The notes below the pieces were generated by a model that did no database searches, was not told the origin of the DNA, and saw only the letters and a program-made list of their open reading frames with translations. From Abelmoschus esculentus (Eukaryota > Streptophyta > Magnoliopsida > Malvales > Malvaceae): DNA of 64,000 bases. How positions within the stretch are numbered: the stretch's first letter is position 1; the number at the start of each line of letters is the position of its first letter. This document shows positions 34,778 to 46,817 of the stretch, one piece after another. Both the position numbers and the translations under genes were made by a program. The DNA lies in the NCBI GenBank assembly GCA_035048815.1, contig JAUCBN010000025.1, positions 15,090,501 to 15,154,500 on the forward strand. The letters run 5' to 3'.

Positions 34778-36951
34778 TGTAACCCTCCCAAAATCAAATC
34801 GAGGAAAATCTTAAATTAGGTTAAAATCCCTACTTAAAAAGAAACCCTAATATTTGGGATTTTAATCAAGGGTATTATCGGAATTGTAATAACAACCCTA
34901 AACCTAAGAGGAGTATAATTCTCTATTTTCTTTAATATCGATTTTGCCTATTCTCATATTTCTCCCTTTGTTTCTTTTCTTTCCTCAGCACCTTCGTTTG
35001 ATCTTGTTGTGTTGTCGGTTTCTGGTGAGTAACCGACGAGCAAACCGCCTCACCGTTTTCTTTCTTTCCTTCGAGAGAGTGGTGTCGGGTAAGGTTCTCA
35101 TGTTGTTGTTTTGTGTTTATGAGTTTTGTGGAGTTATCATTTAGGTGAGGGAGTGTGTATTCTTTCGGTTGTTGGGTTGTGGTTTCGTATGGGTGGTCGG
35201 AGGTCTTATGTTGGTTGTAGTTAAGGAGGTTGTTGGGATTAGAGGAATTAGGTGGTAAGGTCGGGTTTCTGGTCGATGTCGGTGTTGCTTGTCTATCGGT
35301 GACCTTGTTAGGTTGTGTTTAGGGTTCTGAGTAAGGAGTTTGGTGGCCGGCGATGGGTGTCATGGGTTTTGGTTGGTGTTATTGGTTGCTAGGGTGTCGT
35401 TGGGGTGGTGACGGTCGTCGGGGCTTCTTTTCGTGTTTGGTTTGATCGACAACGACGGCAGCAGGGGGTTTATTCTAGGGTTTTAGTAAGAGAGAAGTTA
35501 GTAGTGGGCTAAGTGGAGTAAACCGAACCGATTACTAGTGAACCAAACCGAACCATACTAAACTGTGTGAACCAAACCAAATTGTGTGAACTGAACCCGA
35601 CCCAGAAACCCTACCCAACTCTGTTAACCCGACCCGTGACCCGTACCCAACCCGGATCTTTGACCTGTGATGACGTCATTTGTGATGTCATCGATGACAT
35701 CAGTAGTGATGTCAATCATTGACTTGACCGTTGACTTTGACTCTGACCGTTGACCTAACCGTTGACTTTGACCATGACCGTTAACTTTTTGACCCATGTT
35801 GACTTTTTTCGAAATCCCTGTTTTGACCCTTTTTAGTATGTCTTGGGTAAGTGGACTTGAATATGAGTTTAATTGGAATTTTATGGTCTTTTGCAGACGA
35901 TGCGGAATCTGAAGAGGACGTTTTGCCTTTACCGCCTCCACCTCGAGTTCAATCGGCTCCTGCGAGCATCGCTTGAGGTACTCGTATGTGTTTTCGTTAG
36001 TTATTTAGGTGGCATAGTACTAGATAGAGTAAGGTTATTAATTAGAACTTTATATGTAGACTCTGACTCAGCAAGAGCGAGACCTAGCTTAGACCGTGGG
36101 AAACGCCCGTGTGAGTGATAGTACTTGTGCTTCGAGAGGTGTGTTCTCTTCTTGTGCTAGATATTTTGTGTATTATGTTTGCCTGTTACTGAGACTGTGA
36201 TACATATATAATGGCATGTTATGTGTTATTGTGAACTTTGTGTTACACTGTGAGATTGTGATTAGAGTTATTAAACCGTGTGATTCATATTTTATACGGA
36301 TATCTGTGATAAGACTTGTGGTTATTGGCATTGATTGCATAGCTTGTGCATTGGGGTGGATTGTACGGAGGAAGGTGGTTTTACCACACAACGTTTTGGT
36401 GAAATAAGGGGTAAGGGGTTCTGGGGAACTACCTCCACAGCGATCAGTTGGTTTAGCCACCACGATATTGGAGTTCGGAGTATGGGACTGCATTCTCTGT
36501 GACATTGCATTGCACTCATCCTTAATTGTGTTTATTTACTATGAACATATATTTTATTATTGTGATTGCGAACCGAATGATATTGTGTTTGTAACTGCAC
36601 TTTAGAGACACACTGACTTTATAGCTTATCCTTTTATTTTAACTTTTCAGATACCTGGACATAGGAGTTGGTACTCGAAGCTCTCAATCGGATATTAATT
36701 TACTATTATTTTCAGTACATAGTTACCAGAATTTTTATTTTAGTTATTTTGGGAACAATTAGGGATTGAGATATTTTTAATTATATACATGAACCATTTG
36801 TTTAATATATTTTTATTTTTAAATCAGAATGTAACTATATTTTATATTATCTTTTACTTTCCGCATTACAAGCTTTATTTAAATCTCCCTTTTCGTTTAC
36901 TTAATTCTAAAGTTTTATGAATTATAATTTTTAACCTATCGTATATCTCAA
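34778..36951 (+). mobile_element. 2.17-kb nested insertion, probable solo LTR
   Basis: It starts TGTAACCCTCCC and is flanked by the 5-mer GTAAA at 34773-34777 and 36952-36956. Removing it with one copy of the 5-mer restores a continuous copia reading path, which supports the exact borders. A 5-bp duplication fits LTR-retrotransposon insertion. TGTAAC is a common LTR start in eudicot gypsy families, but the right end reads CTCAA rather than CA. No gag or pol coding is present. A large non-autonomous element is the alternative to a solo LTR. Confidence 0.6.
35665..35830 (+). promoter_or_regulatory. cluster of TGACGTCA-like and W-box-like motifs in the nested insertion
   Basis: At 35668-35716 TGACGTCA and several GTGATGTCA/GATGACATCA variants occur. 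From 35718 to 35827 there are ten forward TTGAC[C/T] motifs in about 110 bases. These match bZIP/TGA-type and WRKY-type binding cores. Their density suggests an LTR enhancer; activity is not shown. Confidence 0.45.
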
Positions 36952-38339
36952 GTAAAGAATAAAGAGTTACAGTAAAAGAAACATTCTTTATCTATAAAAC
37001 AGAAGGAATAATTTTGATCCTTAGAAAGCTTACTCACAGACAGTAGGTTCAATCCAAACTAAATACAAAAAGAACATCTTTTAGAACTAGGTCATTGTTA
37101 ATAAATACATTACCAATGTCTTTAATTGAAGAGAGGAAACTATCAATTATTTTAATAAAACTTTTTGAGTGCGAAGGAGTAAAATGAATAAGTAGGTCTC
37201 TGTTACCAGTTATATGATCAGAAGCACCTGAATTAATTATTTAATTTGACGTATTTGCATTGGAAAGAAGATTAGTAGAGGAGATTGTTGATTGGTACTT
37301 TCATCTTCTGCTAGGGTTAGGTTTCCTTCACTACTAGTATTAAACTTGTTGAACAATTGTTGTAGCTCTAGTATCTGTTGTTTTGTGAAATCATCTTGTT
37401 TTGTTGTGACTGCAGTAGAGAAGACCTTTCTTGTTGGTTTTTGTATTGGATTCTTCACATCTGATGGTTTATCATATAACTTTCAACAACTTTCTTTTAA
37501 GTGTCCTGATTTTTTACAATAATCACATATCATTCTATCCCTCCTTTTTTGAGTAGAAGAGCCTGAATAGCTAGGGCAGAATTATCAGAAACATGAGCAT
37601 TAGAAAACATGTATAATCGCTTGTTTTCTTCCATTCTAACCTCAGAAAATACTTTCCTAAGAGATGATAAAGGACTGCATCTAAGTATTTTGGACTTGAC
37701 AGGATCTCATTCTCTATTTAGCCCATTTAAAAACTAAAAAACCTTTTTCTGTATAGTAATTTTTCTTTATAAGACAATATTAGTGACAATTTTTTTATTC
37801 ATGTGCTTCATATAAATCAACTTGTTACTATAGAGTTGTTAGGGTAGTATAAAATTGTGTAATAGTCAGCACTTCTTGCTTGAGATTAGATGCCTTGATT
37901 TCAATACCAAATAACTCAAAATTATTGTTGGTACCGGAATATGTTTCTCACACAATATTCTAAACTTCACTTGATGTTTCATACTGCAAAAATTGAGAAG
38001 TAACTTCTGAAAATATAGTGTTGAGCAACCAAGAAATGTCTCTATCATTCACTTGAGCCAACTTTTCATAACCCTGATCATCGACAAAGGGTTTCTTGAT
38101 TTTTTCAGTAATATATTCTAGGGTTCCTCGACCAATGAGGAAGGTTTTAATAGATTATGACCATTGAAGATAATTATGGCCCACCAATTTTTGACAAGTA
38201 ACAGTGATGCTTGTTACTTCTGAGAAATATTCTATGGTGGCAGTGGAGGTTGAGGAGGATGTTATTTCACTCGACATGGATTGAAAAAGAAAAGCCGAGA
38301 AAGAGATTTTTTTGATAGGATCGATTTAGACTTATACCA

Positions 38340-38595
38340 TGTTAATAAGTAGATAATCGATAAGTTTTTGAGTAAACTTGATAAGTTTATTATGTTCATT
38401 AAAACTGCGTTTACAGACTCTTTTATAGACTTTTAAGAGTTAAACTTCTAATTGAATTAGGAGTCCTAGATACATTAAACTTTTAACTCTAAAATCTTAA
38501 GTAGTTGAATTTAAATATAGTTACTTACTAGAATATAACTAAAACATAAACTCTTGAAAACCTAATTATAAAACTATAAGTCTCGAGAACTAACA
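38340..38595 (-). repeat. 5' LTR of the copia element
   Basis: In element orientation it begins TGTTAGTTCTCGAGAC and ends CTTATTAACA, 256 bp. TGGTATAAG follows directly at 38339-38331, close to the usual copia primer-binding site for initiator Met-tRNA. No matching 3' LTR was found. Confidence 0.7.
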
Positions 38596-38599
38596 GTCT

Positions 38600-40185
38600 A
38601 TCTGTCAACCAATTGAGTGTGGCAGACTTGAAATTAGGAGAGTTTTTTACTTTAATATGGCTTTTGTGATGAAAATTTGTTTTTTTGTCTCCAACTCTAA
38701 TATCTTATGGGTTCGCCTTGTACGTCAAAAGTACAATATGTTGGAAACATGCCTTTGTTTGATCTATCTAGTTTCATGTTCGCCTTTGTAAAGAGTAATT
38801 TCAACATCTTGGGATGATCTACGTGATAGTCTAGCTTGGTCCTTTGGGTCTGAGGATTTGATTAATGTTTTGGATGATAATTGGATCCCTTCGATAGGAA
38901 CCTTGCAGCCTCATTTGTTACAAGGTATCCCTTAAAATTATGATCTCCACTTCTCGGATCTTACAGATACTAATGGTAATTGAAACCTTACAAAAATTAA
39001 AAAATGGTTTTCTCTGATAATAATTCCTCACATATTGAGCATTAGATGGTCTGATCCTATAGATATACTATACAAACTGATATGGAGTCACAATTCTTTC
39101 TGATCCTTTACAATTAAGTCGGCTTATACACAAAGAATGTAAGTGAATTGAAACCTTCCATCTCCTCTATAGAAGAAAATTTGGTCCTTACATGTGCCCT
39201 AAAGACTACAATTATTTTTGTGGTTCATGGTCAAAGGTAAATTATTGACCAATGAACAACGTTATAGAAGGAATGTAGGAATGTTGGGAAACATTCATAT
39301 TGTCCTATTTGTAATCTTGCTATCAAATCTATTCTCCATTCCTTATGGGATTGTTATCATGCACGGGCGATATGGATGGATCTTATCCCTTGAACTACCA
39401 CAATTTCTGCTTTGCTGCACCTTTTCTTGAATGATTACAATAAAATTTGGCTGACCAAAAAACCGACTCTAGTTTGGCCTCACATTGTAATCTTCTTTTC
39501 ATCCCCAAGCTTTTGGAAAATATGAAAAAATAGAAATGATCAAACTTTTAATGACAACCTCTCGTCAATTGATCAAGTTCTGAATAGAAGTATTCTTTAG
39601 GCACGATATTATTCGGAAAGTATTGTATTTAAACCTTTAAGTCAAGTTACTAGCATGAAAACAAAATATTGGACAAAATCAGATCTGGGTTGAGTTTGTT
39701 TAAATAAAGATGGTGTAGTATCACAAGCTACATGTATTGGTTTAGTGGGAGGTATTTTTCGCACGGATGATGGTTGGTGGATCCTTGGCTTCAACAAAAC
39801 GATTGCTATCACCTCAACCATTATAAACGGAGTTATGGGCAATCCTAATTGGTTTCTGAATAGTTTGGCAAAATGGTTTTGAACGTCTTCAAATCTAAAC
39901 AGACAGTAAAGAAGTGATCAAAAGAGTAAGTAACTTGAATGCATACTCTGATTCAAACTCGCTCATATGTGCCATTGCTAAGTTTGGTAAATTGGGATGG
40001 ACACTTGATTTCAAATAGATTTCCCGTGGAGGTAATAAAATTACAGATATGATGGTGAAGCTTGATAACTTACTTGACTATAATGTTTCTATCTTTGATA
40101 CTCCTCCTACTCCATTGCAATTTTTTTAGATCTAATATTTATTCTGTAAATTTTTAATTATTATCACTTTTAATTCAAAAAAAAT
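38600..40185 (+). mobile_element. LINE (L1-type) 3' fragment, degenerate
   Basis: Plus-strand decayed translation gives the end of a LINE reverse transcriptase (NILWVRLVRQKYN, DDLRDSLAWSFG near 38815), a zf-RVT zinc-binding segment (CPICNLAIKSILHSLWDC near 39300) and an RNase H-like end (TDSKEVIKRVSNLNAYSDSN near 39900, then RGGNKITDMMVKLDN). The last stop is at about 40127. A short A-run at 40178-40184 may be the tail. The 5' side is cut at the copia LTR, so the copia element probably inserted into it or both lie at one breakpoint. Stops and frameshifts are frequent. Confidence 0.75.
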
Positions 40186-41505
40186 GTGTGCTTATAAATA
40201 ACAACAGTGGGAATCATACGAGTAATAAAAAATACCTAAAAGTACAAACATCTTGGAGGTTTTTTAAAAAATATAATAAAAAATTAAAAGACTATATCAT
40301 TTTTTATAAAAGTTATAAAAATTCAGTATTAATTTTTGGGTATATATCAAAAATTTTAATTTTTTTATAAAAAGTTTGGTATATCTTAAATCTTTGTATT
40401 TTTTAAGAAATTCAATATATACTAAAATTTTCTTATATTCTTTAAGAAATTTGGTACATATCAAAAAAATATACCAGAATTCTTTCAATTTTTGTAAGAA
40501 ATATATATATATATATATATTAGCCTTTTTTAAATCCATCGTTCCTTAGAACCATCCCATAGTTAAAATGTTTAGTTTCCTACATATTCATAGGAATCAA
40601 TAGAAAAATGCAAAATTGTTCAAAAAAGAATTGCATGGACTAAAACCAAGCAAGGGACGCAACCAATTTTTTTGTTTCCTTGTGCAAAGCTTTCTTTCCT
40701 TTGGTAATTCAATGTTCACCTCTGAAATTTGGGTTGGCGTATCTGTCTTTTTTCCAGTGACCAAGATGAAAAAAATGAAAGTTTTTTGATTTTTTTGTGC
40801 CGTGTAGCAGAGAGGAGGGCAATACCAAAACAAAGCGCTATTGTTTTTTTTACTCGACAAGTAACCTATTGTGTTTTCTGAACAAAAGAGAGTAAGAGAC
40901 ATTTTTTTAACTTTAATTTCATAGTTCTTATGTAGCTTAAATATATAAATATATAAATCCATATCATCACTAAGTTGATAGAATTTTTAAAGATAAATAT
41001 TATGGTTTATGTAACTTAAAGTCGATAATTTCGATGTATATTCTCGTAGTGATGATTAACGGTGATTAAAGATCGAAATTAAAGATGGAATTTCTTTTTC
41101 CACTGCTCTTTGTTAAATGCAAAAATTAAGAGGTTAATTTAAAGTTTGTGAAAAAGTGAAAGGGTTAAACTAATCATTTGACCATTACCTAAATTAAATT
41201 TAATTTAAATGTCATTAAATTAAAAAAAAAAATAAAAGTGAGTAGTTTTCAAAAATATAACTCACGCTACTTTTTATAATCAGAGAAAACTGTATTCTTC
41301 TGGTTCTTCTTCTTCTTTTTCATTCGATTGATTAAGTGAAACGACTATGGAGAATAGTAAATATTTTCTTTCTTTATTTTTAGTTTAACATTAAATTTCG
41401 AATTAATGTGATTACCCATAAATTTATTAACGTTAAATTATTTTTCTGCATTATAGCATATTCATATTTACAGTTTAAAAAAATTCTAACATAAGTTAAT
41501 AATGC
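40186..41505. other. AT-rich intergenic sequence
   Basis: Around 40330-40500 there are diverged repeats of a unit like AAATTTGGTATATATC, ending in an (AT)n run at 40500-40520. The 121-codon minus-strand ORF at 40597-40962 has no recognisable domain. No gene is supported. Confidence 0.4.
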
Positions 41506-41513
41506 GGTAGGAT

Positions 41514-42385
41514 TATGGATGGCAAATGGGCGGGGCGGGTGCGGATACCCCCTCTCCCATATCCATACCCACCTAAAATTTTTATATCCACCACCTACCC
41601 ATCACCCACGGTGGGTACAATTTTCAAATCCACACCCGCCCACGCGGGTACATTCTTAAATCCATCCCCACACCCACCACTCAAAACGTATTCGCTTGTA
41701 CATGCCTACAAACAATTACTAATATCGAATTATGTAAAAATAAATCTTAGACTTCTATGAAAAAAGAGTAAAATTTTGCATACTTTATTGACTAATTAAG
41801 TTTATATATAACATATTTACACCTATATAAATTTAACTATATCTAACTCACTAACGATAAGTAATTTAACTAAAATATATTTTTACTGATATAAATTTTA
41901 CTTAACTGCAACTAATTAATATATATATAGCTAATTAACTTAGCTAAAACATATTTACACATTTATAAATTTTACTTATTCACACATTAAAAAATTTCAA
42001 TCTGATTAATTAAAGTACGATCATAAATCATCAGTTTTTCAAACTAAATTAATTGAGTTTAAAGTCTATAAGCTTAAGGATTAACGTAAATTTTAAAACA
42101 AATTAATATCTTAGTACATAAAATATCATAATAAAGGCATAATCAAAGTCTATAAATATAAATGGTTCAAAATTCATATGGCGGGCGGATATGGGGCGGG
42201 TGGACATGGGGCGGGTGGATACGGTGCGGGTAAGGTCTTAAACCCATCACCTACCCACTACCCATGATGGGTATGACTTTTACATCCACACCCGCCCACT
42301 ACCCACTAAACTCATACCTATCCCCACTCCAACTGGTGCGGGTACGGTGCGGAATCCGCAATGCTGTACCCATCTGCCATCCCTA
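41514..42385. mobile_element. non-autonomous hAT-type element
   Basis: The termini are inverted: TATGGATGGCAAATGGG at 41514 and CCCATCTGCCATCCCTA ending at 42385. The 8-mer GGTAGGAT flanks both sides (41506-41513 and 42386-42393). An 8-bp duplication and TAGGGATGGCA-like ends fit hAT elements. Both ends are G/C-rich subterminal regions with GGGCGGGT repeats, and the core is AT-rich. There is no transposase; the open frame at 41515-41760 only reads through the repeats. Confidence 0.85.
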
Positions 42386-42574
42386 GGTAGGATAAAAAAA
42401 ATCTCCAAAACTGAGTGATCAAATTGACAATATTTAAACTTTAGTGACTAAAACAAAAGTGAAAATAAAGTTGAGTGATAGAATTTGTAATTTACCTATA
42501 CAAAAGTAACATATAAACGAAATACTTAATAAATCAAATTTCTGTTTAGAGAGGCAAATAAGAAAGAAAAAGCA

Positions 42575-45500
42575 ATGGGCGGTGGAGGTGAGATAGCAAC
42601 GGAGACGACGAGGAAGAGGAAGAGGAAGAGGAAGAAGGGAAGTCCCTCTCTCTTAGAACTACCAAAATGCTCTCTCAAACAACAACTGCAGGAGCCACTG
42701 AAGAAAAAACCTAATCTCATTAACCCTAATTCTTCCATCAATTCGACCCGCCGATCCGCTCGCCGCCTTACTAATCTCAACGGTGACTCCCCTGTTTCCG
42801 GAGGAGATGACGAAGAAGACGACGACCGTCAACAGAAGAAGCATAAATTATTGGTTAGCTTCAATTCTTCTCGTAGTCGTCAGCATTATCCAATTCCTTC
42901 GGCGCACAATTCGGCATCCCATGGATCTGATTCTAATGCGGATGGTGACGAACCCGACGCGCGCTAGTTTACTACTATCAAGCCAGGATCTGATCGGACG
43001 GTGATTAATCATACACCAAAACATATAATACTATATTCATTGGTTTTCCGAAGCGCTGTTTATGAAATAGAAACAAAAAAAGGGTTTCCTATTTTTTGGG
43101 GATATTTTATTTTCAGTGTTTATATTTTTGGGTTTCGAAAAATAGCTTTAGTACGCCGATTTTTTGTAATTGGAAGTTGAAACGAGATGAAGGAACGAGT
43201 TTGACTTGTGTTTGCTTTATTTATTTATTTATTTATTTATTTATTGGGTCTTGTTTTAACTTTTTGATTTTCTTCGAAGTTCAAGTTGTGTTGAAAACAA
43301 TTTTCCTTTCTTTCCTGATTTACAAATTTTCCATTATTATTCTATTTATTTATTGTCTTGAATTTAATCTGGCTTTTATTTTTGTGCACAGACCATCATG
43401 TCTGACAAGATTCATTTTGTCTTTTTTTTCTTCTCTTTAATAATACTTCAATGTTCTTTTTCTAGGTACTTGCTTTGGATTATTGTAGCTTTTTTACTGT
43501 AACTTTCCTCACTAATTCTTCAATAGTCAAGGCAAATTTCCATTCCAATATATTTTTATTTTGTGAGCTTTATGAATAATAAATAATGTATTTTTTGGTA
43601 AATAATAAATCTACATATTTATGTTTGTTGTTGATATGAGAGTTTATCTTATTTACAGGAAGAAAAGTTATCGAAAGTGACAGACACTCTTCATGGTATA
43701 AATCAATATTGGTTTTCATGAAAAAAAGGCACTTCTGGGAATTCTTAAAAAGAAATCATAGGCGTTGGGTTTTGGAAATTAACTAATTTTATGTTTTATT
43801 TGTGGACAGGGTCACCGGTGGAGTCTGGTTCCACGACTCCTTTGCCAGACAAAAAGTTGTTGGTGTTCATTCTTGACAGGCTTCAAAAGTAATGGTTTTT
43901 TTTTTAAAAATTTTTGGTTCATTTGATTTTCTTCTTCTTATCCGGTCTTCTGTTTATTGGATTTCGATTGTTTTTATAGGAAAGATACTTACGGGGTATT
44001 CTCAGAGCCAGTGGATCCTGAAGAGGTGCATTTTCTTTTTTCATTCTTGCACAAATGTAGATTACTGGAAAGTGAAATCCCAGTTAATGAGTTGGGTTGG
44101 TCTTGATACAGCTTCCTGATTACCATGACATTATTGCACACCCGATGAACTTTTCGACAGTCAGGAAAAAACTTGAGGGTGGAGCGTATACTACCTTGGA
44201 ACAATTTGAGGTTTGTTTTGCAAACATTATCTTTGCTAATATGAATGCAATGTTCATCTGTCTACCTTTGGGCAGTGTGGAGAGGAATGGTTGATTAAGT
44301 TTTTTGACTGTATTATACCTTGAATGATGATTAAGTTTCTGTCTTTTTTTCCTGAAACTTGGTTGATTTTTATGTTTTGTAGAAAATTGTAATGGTGAGC
44401 TAGGTTTTTATAGCCAATCAAGCAAGTTCTTGTCGAAGGCATGCCTTGCCTTTTAAGATAGCTGTAGTAATGTTGTTGGCTATAATGTTTTAGTTCATTT
44501 TAAGTCCAATTGTTTGGGATAGCATTTTGGTCACTTAAGCCTGCAAGATTCTCTAATTTGGTTTTTTGGATAAATTTTATTCCCACTAACAGCAAACTTT
44601 TGCTACAATGTCAGTGACAAACTACACAATCAGAAATAATTATAATAATTCCTTCCCCCGCATATCCTGTCTAGGTTATTGACAATTAAATTTGTATCAT
44701 CAATCCTGTACCGCACTATTATGTTCATTATACATATTACAGATTTCTATTTGCCGTTTTTTATCAATGTTTAGATGATATAGAATATTGGAAATGCCAT
44801 TGATTTGTGAGTTTTATTGCAGGAATTGTTTTGTTTAGATTGAGATTTGAGATCATAACAGTGTTATCTTCCCTAGTGGACAACTATATATATGCTGTGA
44901 GTAGCTTCTTGAGGTTAATTGAATAGAGGGAAATCCTAATGAAATAATTTTACAAACATGTAGTTTTCCACATGTAGTAACAAAATTTCATTTTTGGGGA
45001 TTTAGTTTCCCGCATAGGCTTTCTTGGCATGATATTTGATGTTTCTGGAACTGGAATTGAAATTAGTTTTTTCATGCAGATGGATGTTTTTCTAATATGT
45101 TCAAATGCAATGCAGTACAATGCACCAGATACAATTTACTTTCGACAGGTTTTTCTCAGTCTTAGTTGTATTAATTCCTTTGTCATGATACTCTGGTTTC
45201 TGTTATTTTAAATTTCGAGTGGTTGGTTAGGCGCGATCAATACAAGAGCTGGCTAAAAAGGACTTTGAGAATTTGAGGCAAGATAGTGACGAAGATGAAC
45301 CCCAACCAAAAGTTGTGAGGAGAGGGAGGCCTCCTGGAAAGAGCCTAAAAAAGTCATTGGTGTCATCATCTTTTGACCATGTTGGTTCTGAGCGTCCCTC
45401 AGATGCAACTTTATCTGCTGGTCGAGATGCTTCTAGCCTTTCAAACACTTGCAATTTGAGGAAAGAACTTACTTCCCGCAAGTTATGGCCTTCTGATACA

Positions 45501-46817
45501 TTAACCAGGTCTTCTTGGAGTTCTCCTAGCAAAGAAAATTATTCTAGTTGTTCAATTCAATGGGAGAATGGATTTCCAGGTTTGCTATTTTTTAACAGTC
45601 TGATTCCTAACTTTTTTAAATGTGAAATGTTATTACTGCATGTTTTTTATATTCATATTGAGCTATTTTTTCTCTCTTTTGTAGCTTCTGTCATGAAGGC
45701 TGTGATGAAGTATGGGATGAAACATTTTGCAGTAGATGAGAACAGGCGTGACTCCTACAACCATTCATTGACTGTTGGACATGAGCAACGTACCTTTTCC
45801 TCCTTGGATGGAAAAGTGAAGCAACTAGTTCCGGTGTGTTTTATGTGTGTATGCTGCAAATAATGGTCATCAATGCATTAGTTAAAAGATCAATTAATGA
45901 GTTATATAGATGGAAGGTCTGATTGACCTTTTCCACCCTAAACTAATGGTCAGAATAAATTGCATAAAAAACGTTCTGGTGGAAATATAGGAAGGTTTGT
46001 GTTGGTAATTTGATCCTATTATATGTTTATACATCTATCCACAACTAGTGTTTATGAAAAAAAAAATAGAGAACTATCTAGATCACCGGAATAGACTCCT
46101 TGATCCCTTGTATAATATGGAAACCACACTGATGACTACTTTGTATCTGAATTTTATTGTGTCAATTATATTGTTTTTACCCATTGATACGCGGTAACCT
46201 TTTTCCCCACTTTCATTTTGTATCAGGTTGGTTTGAGTGCAGAGAATGGTTATGCTACTAGCTTGACACGTTTTGCTGCACTTCTTGGACCTTTTGTGTG
46301 GAAAATTGCTTCAAGAAAAATCGGAAGTGTTCTGCCTGTGGGGCTCAAATTTGGTCCTGGATGGGTAGGAGAAAACAGGACGGTTGAGCAGCCTCAATGT
46401 TCCTTCTCTGAAATGAAGTGATCTTCAGATTCTATGTCTGATAAACCTCCTGGCATATTTTTACCTGCAAGTAAATCTCCTTTGGGAGGTAGAGAAGACG
46501 CAGAAACTTCTCAAAATGACTTGGCTTCTGCACCTTCTCATCAGTGTCAGCAAAGACTTTTATCACACTCGGGTATCAATGGTTCTCTTGGTGGGTCTGG
46601 GGTTGGTTATTCGTCTCAAATGGGATTAATGATTGGGAAGGCTAACACGGTGTCGCACACGGCAACTAACTTCAGGCTTCTGCGGAAATCCTATGATGAA
46701 CAGGGTATAGTTCCATTGGCCCCTGATCTTAATGTGAGATTTCTGGCACCTGTTTCACCTAGTTCTAGTGTGCCAATTGGTTCACCCCAGCACCCGGATT
46801 TGGCATTGCAACTGTGA
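42575..46817 (+). pseudogene. bromodomain protein gene with two in-frame stops
   Basis: Nine exons (42575-43000, 43659-43695, 43810-43888, 43980-44025, 44112-44210, 45080-45148, 45231-45579, 45685-45833, 46227-46817) join in perfect phase over 614 codons. The order is a basic Lys/Arg-rich N-terminus, a bromodomain at about 171-275 (LPDYHDIIAHPM, then CSNAMQYNAPDTIYF with the acetyl-lysine Asn), an RRGRPPGK AT-hook-like motif, a conserved middle (LKFGPGWVGEN) and the C-terminal PDLNVRF and DLALQL. This matches the plant family of At1g20670. Codon 131 is TAG (42965-42967) and codon 483 is TGA (46419-46421). Splicing at an earlier donor in exon 1 breaks the frame, so the TAG cannot be skipped that way. 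Starts downstream of codon 131 could still yield a bromodomain protein. It may be a decaying duplicate. Confidence 0.75.
43216..43245 (+). repeat. (TTTA)n microsatellite in intron 1
   Basis: About seven copies of the TTTA tetramer lie in the first intron of the bromodomain gene. Confidence 0.8.

Larger units (their letters stand above)
33574..38595 (-). mobile_element. degenerate Ty1/copia retrotransposon with nested insertion
   Basis: Read on the minus strand the order is 5' LTR, primer-binding site, gag, protease, GAG-pre-integrase, integrase, reverse transcriptase, which is copia order. Gag starts at 38277 (MSSEITSSSTS). A zinc knuckle of C-x2-C-x4-H-x4-C form (CDYCKKSGHLKESC) lies near 37535-37490. 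The protease region shows SGASDHITGN near 37220. The integrase segment reads RWFVTFIDDHSKTIWVYLL near 34410. The polymerase motif YVDDIILTGD lies near 33930. Stops and frameshifts are many. Integrase is fused by deletion to the middle of reverse transcriptase near 34110. RNase H and the 3' LTR are missing at the left. Position 34778-36951 is a separate insertion. Confidence 0.8.

Noticed and set aside
36216..36407. Small ORFs within the nested insertion
   Set aside because: They show no family signature and are interrupted on both sides; the region behaves as an LTR.
40597..40962. 121-codon minus-strand ORF
   Set aside because: It has no domain, no splice context and AT-driven composition, and lies in a transposon-rich spacer.
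41515..41760. 81-codon ORF rich in Pro and Tyr
   Set aside because: It only translates the GGGCGGGT-type repeats at the end of the hAT element.
46419..46421. TGA as selenocysteine or programmed readthrough
   Set aside because: Land plants lack selenoprotein synthesis, and a second stop in exon 1 makes gene decay simpler.
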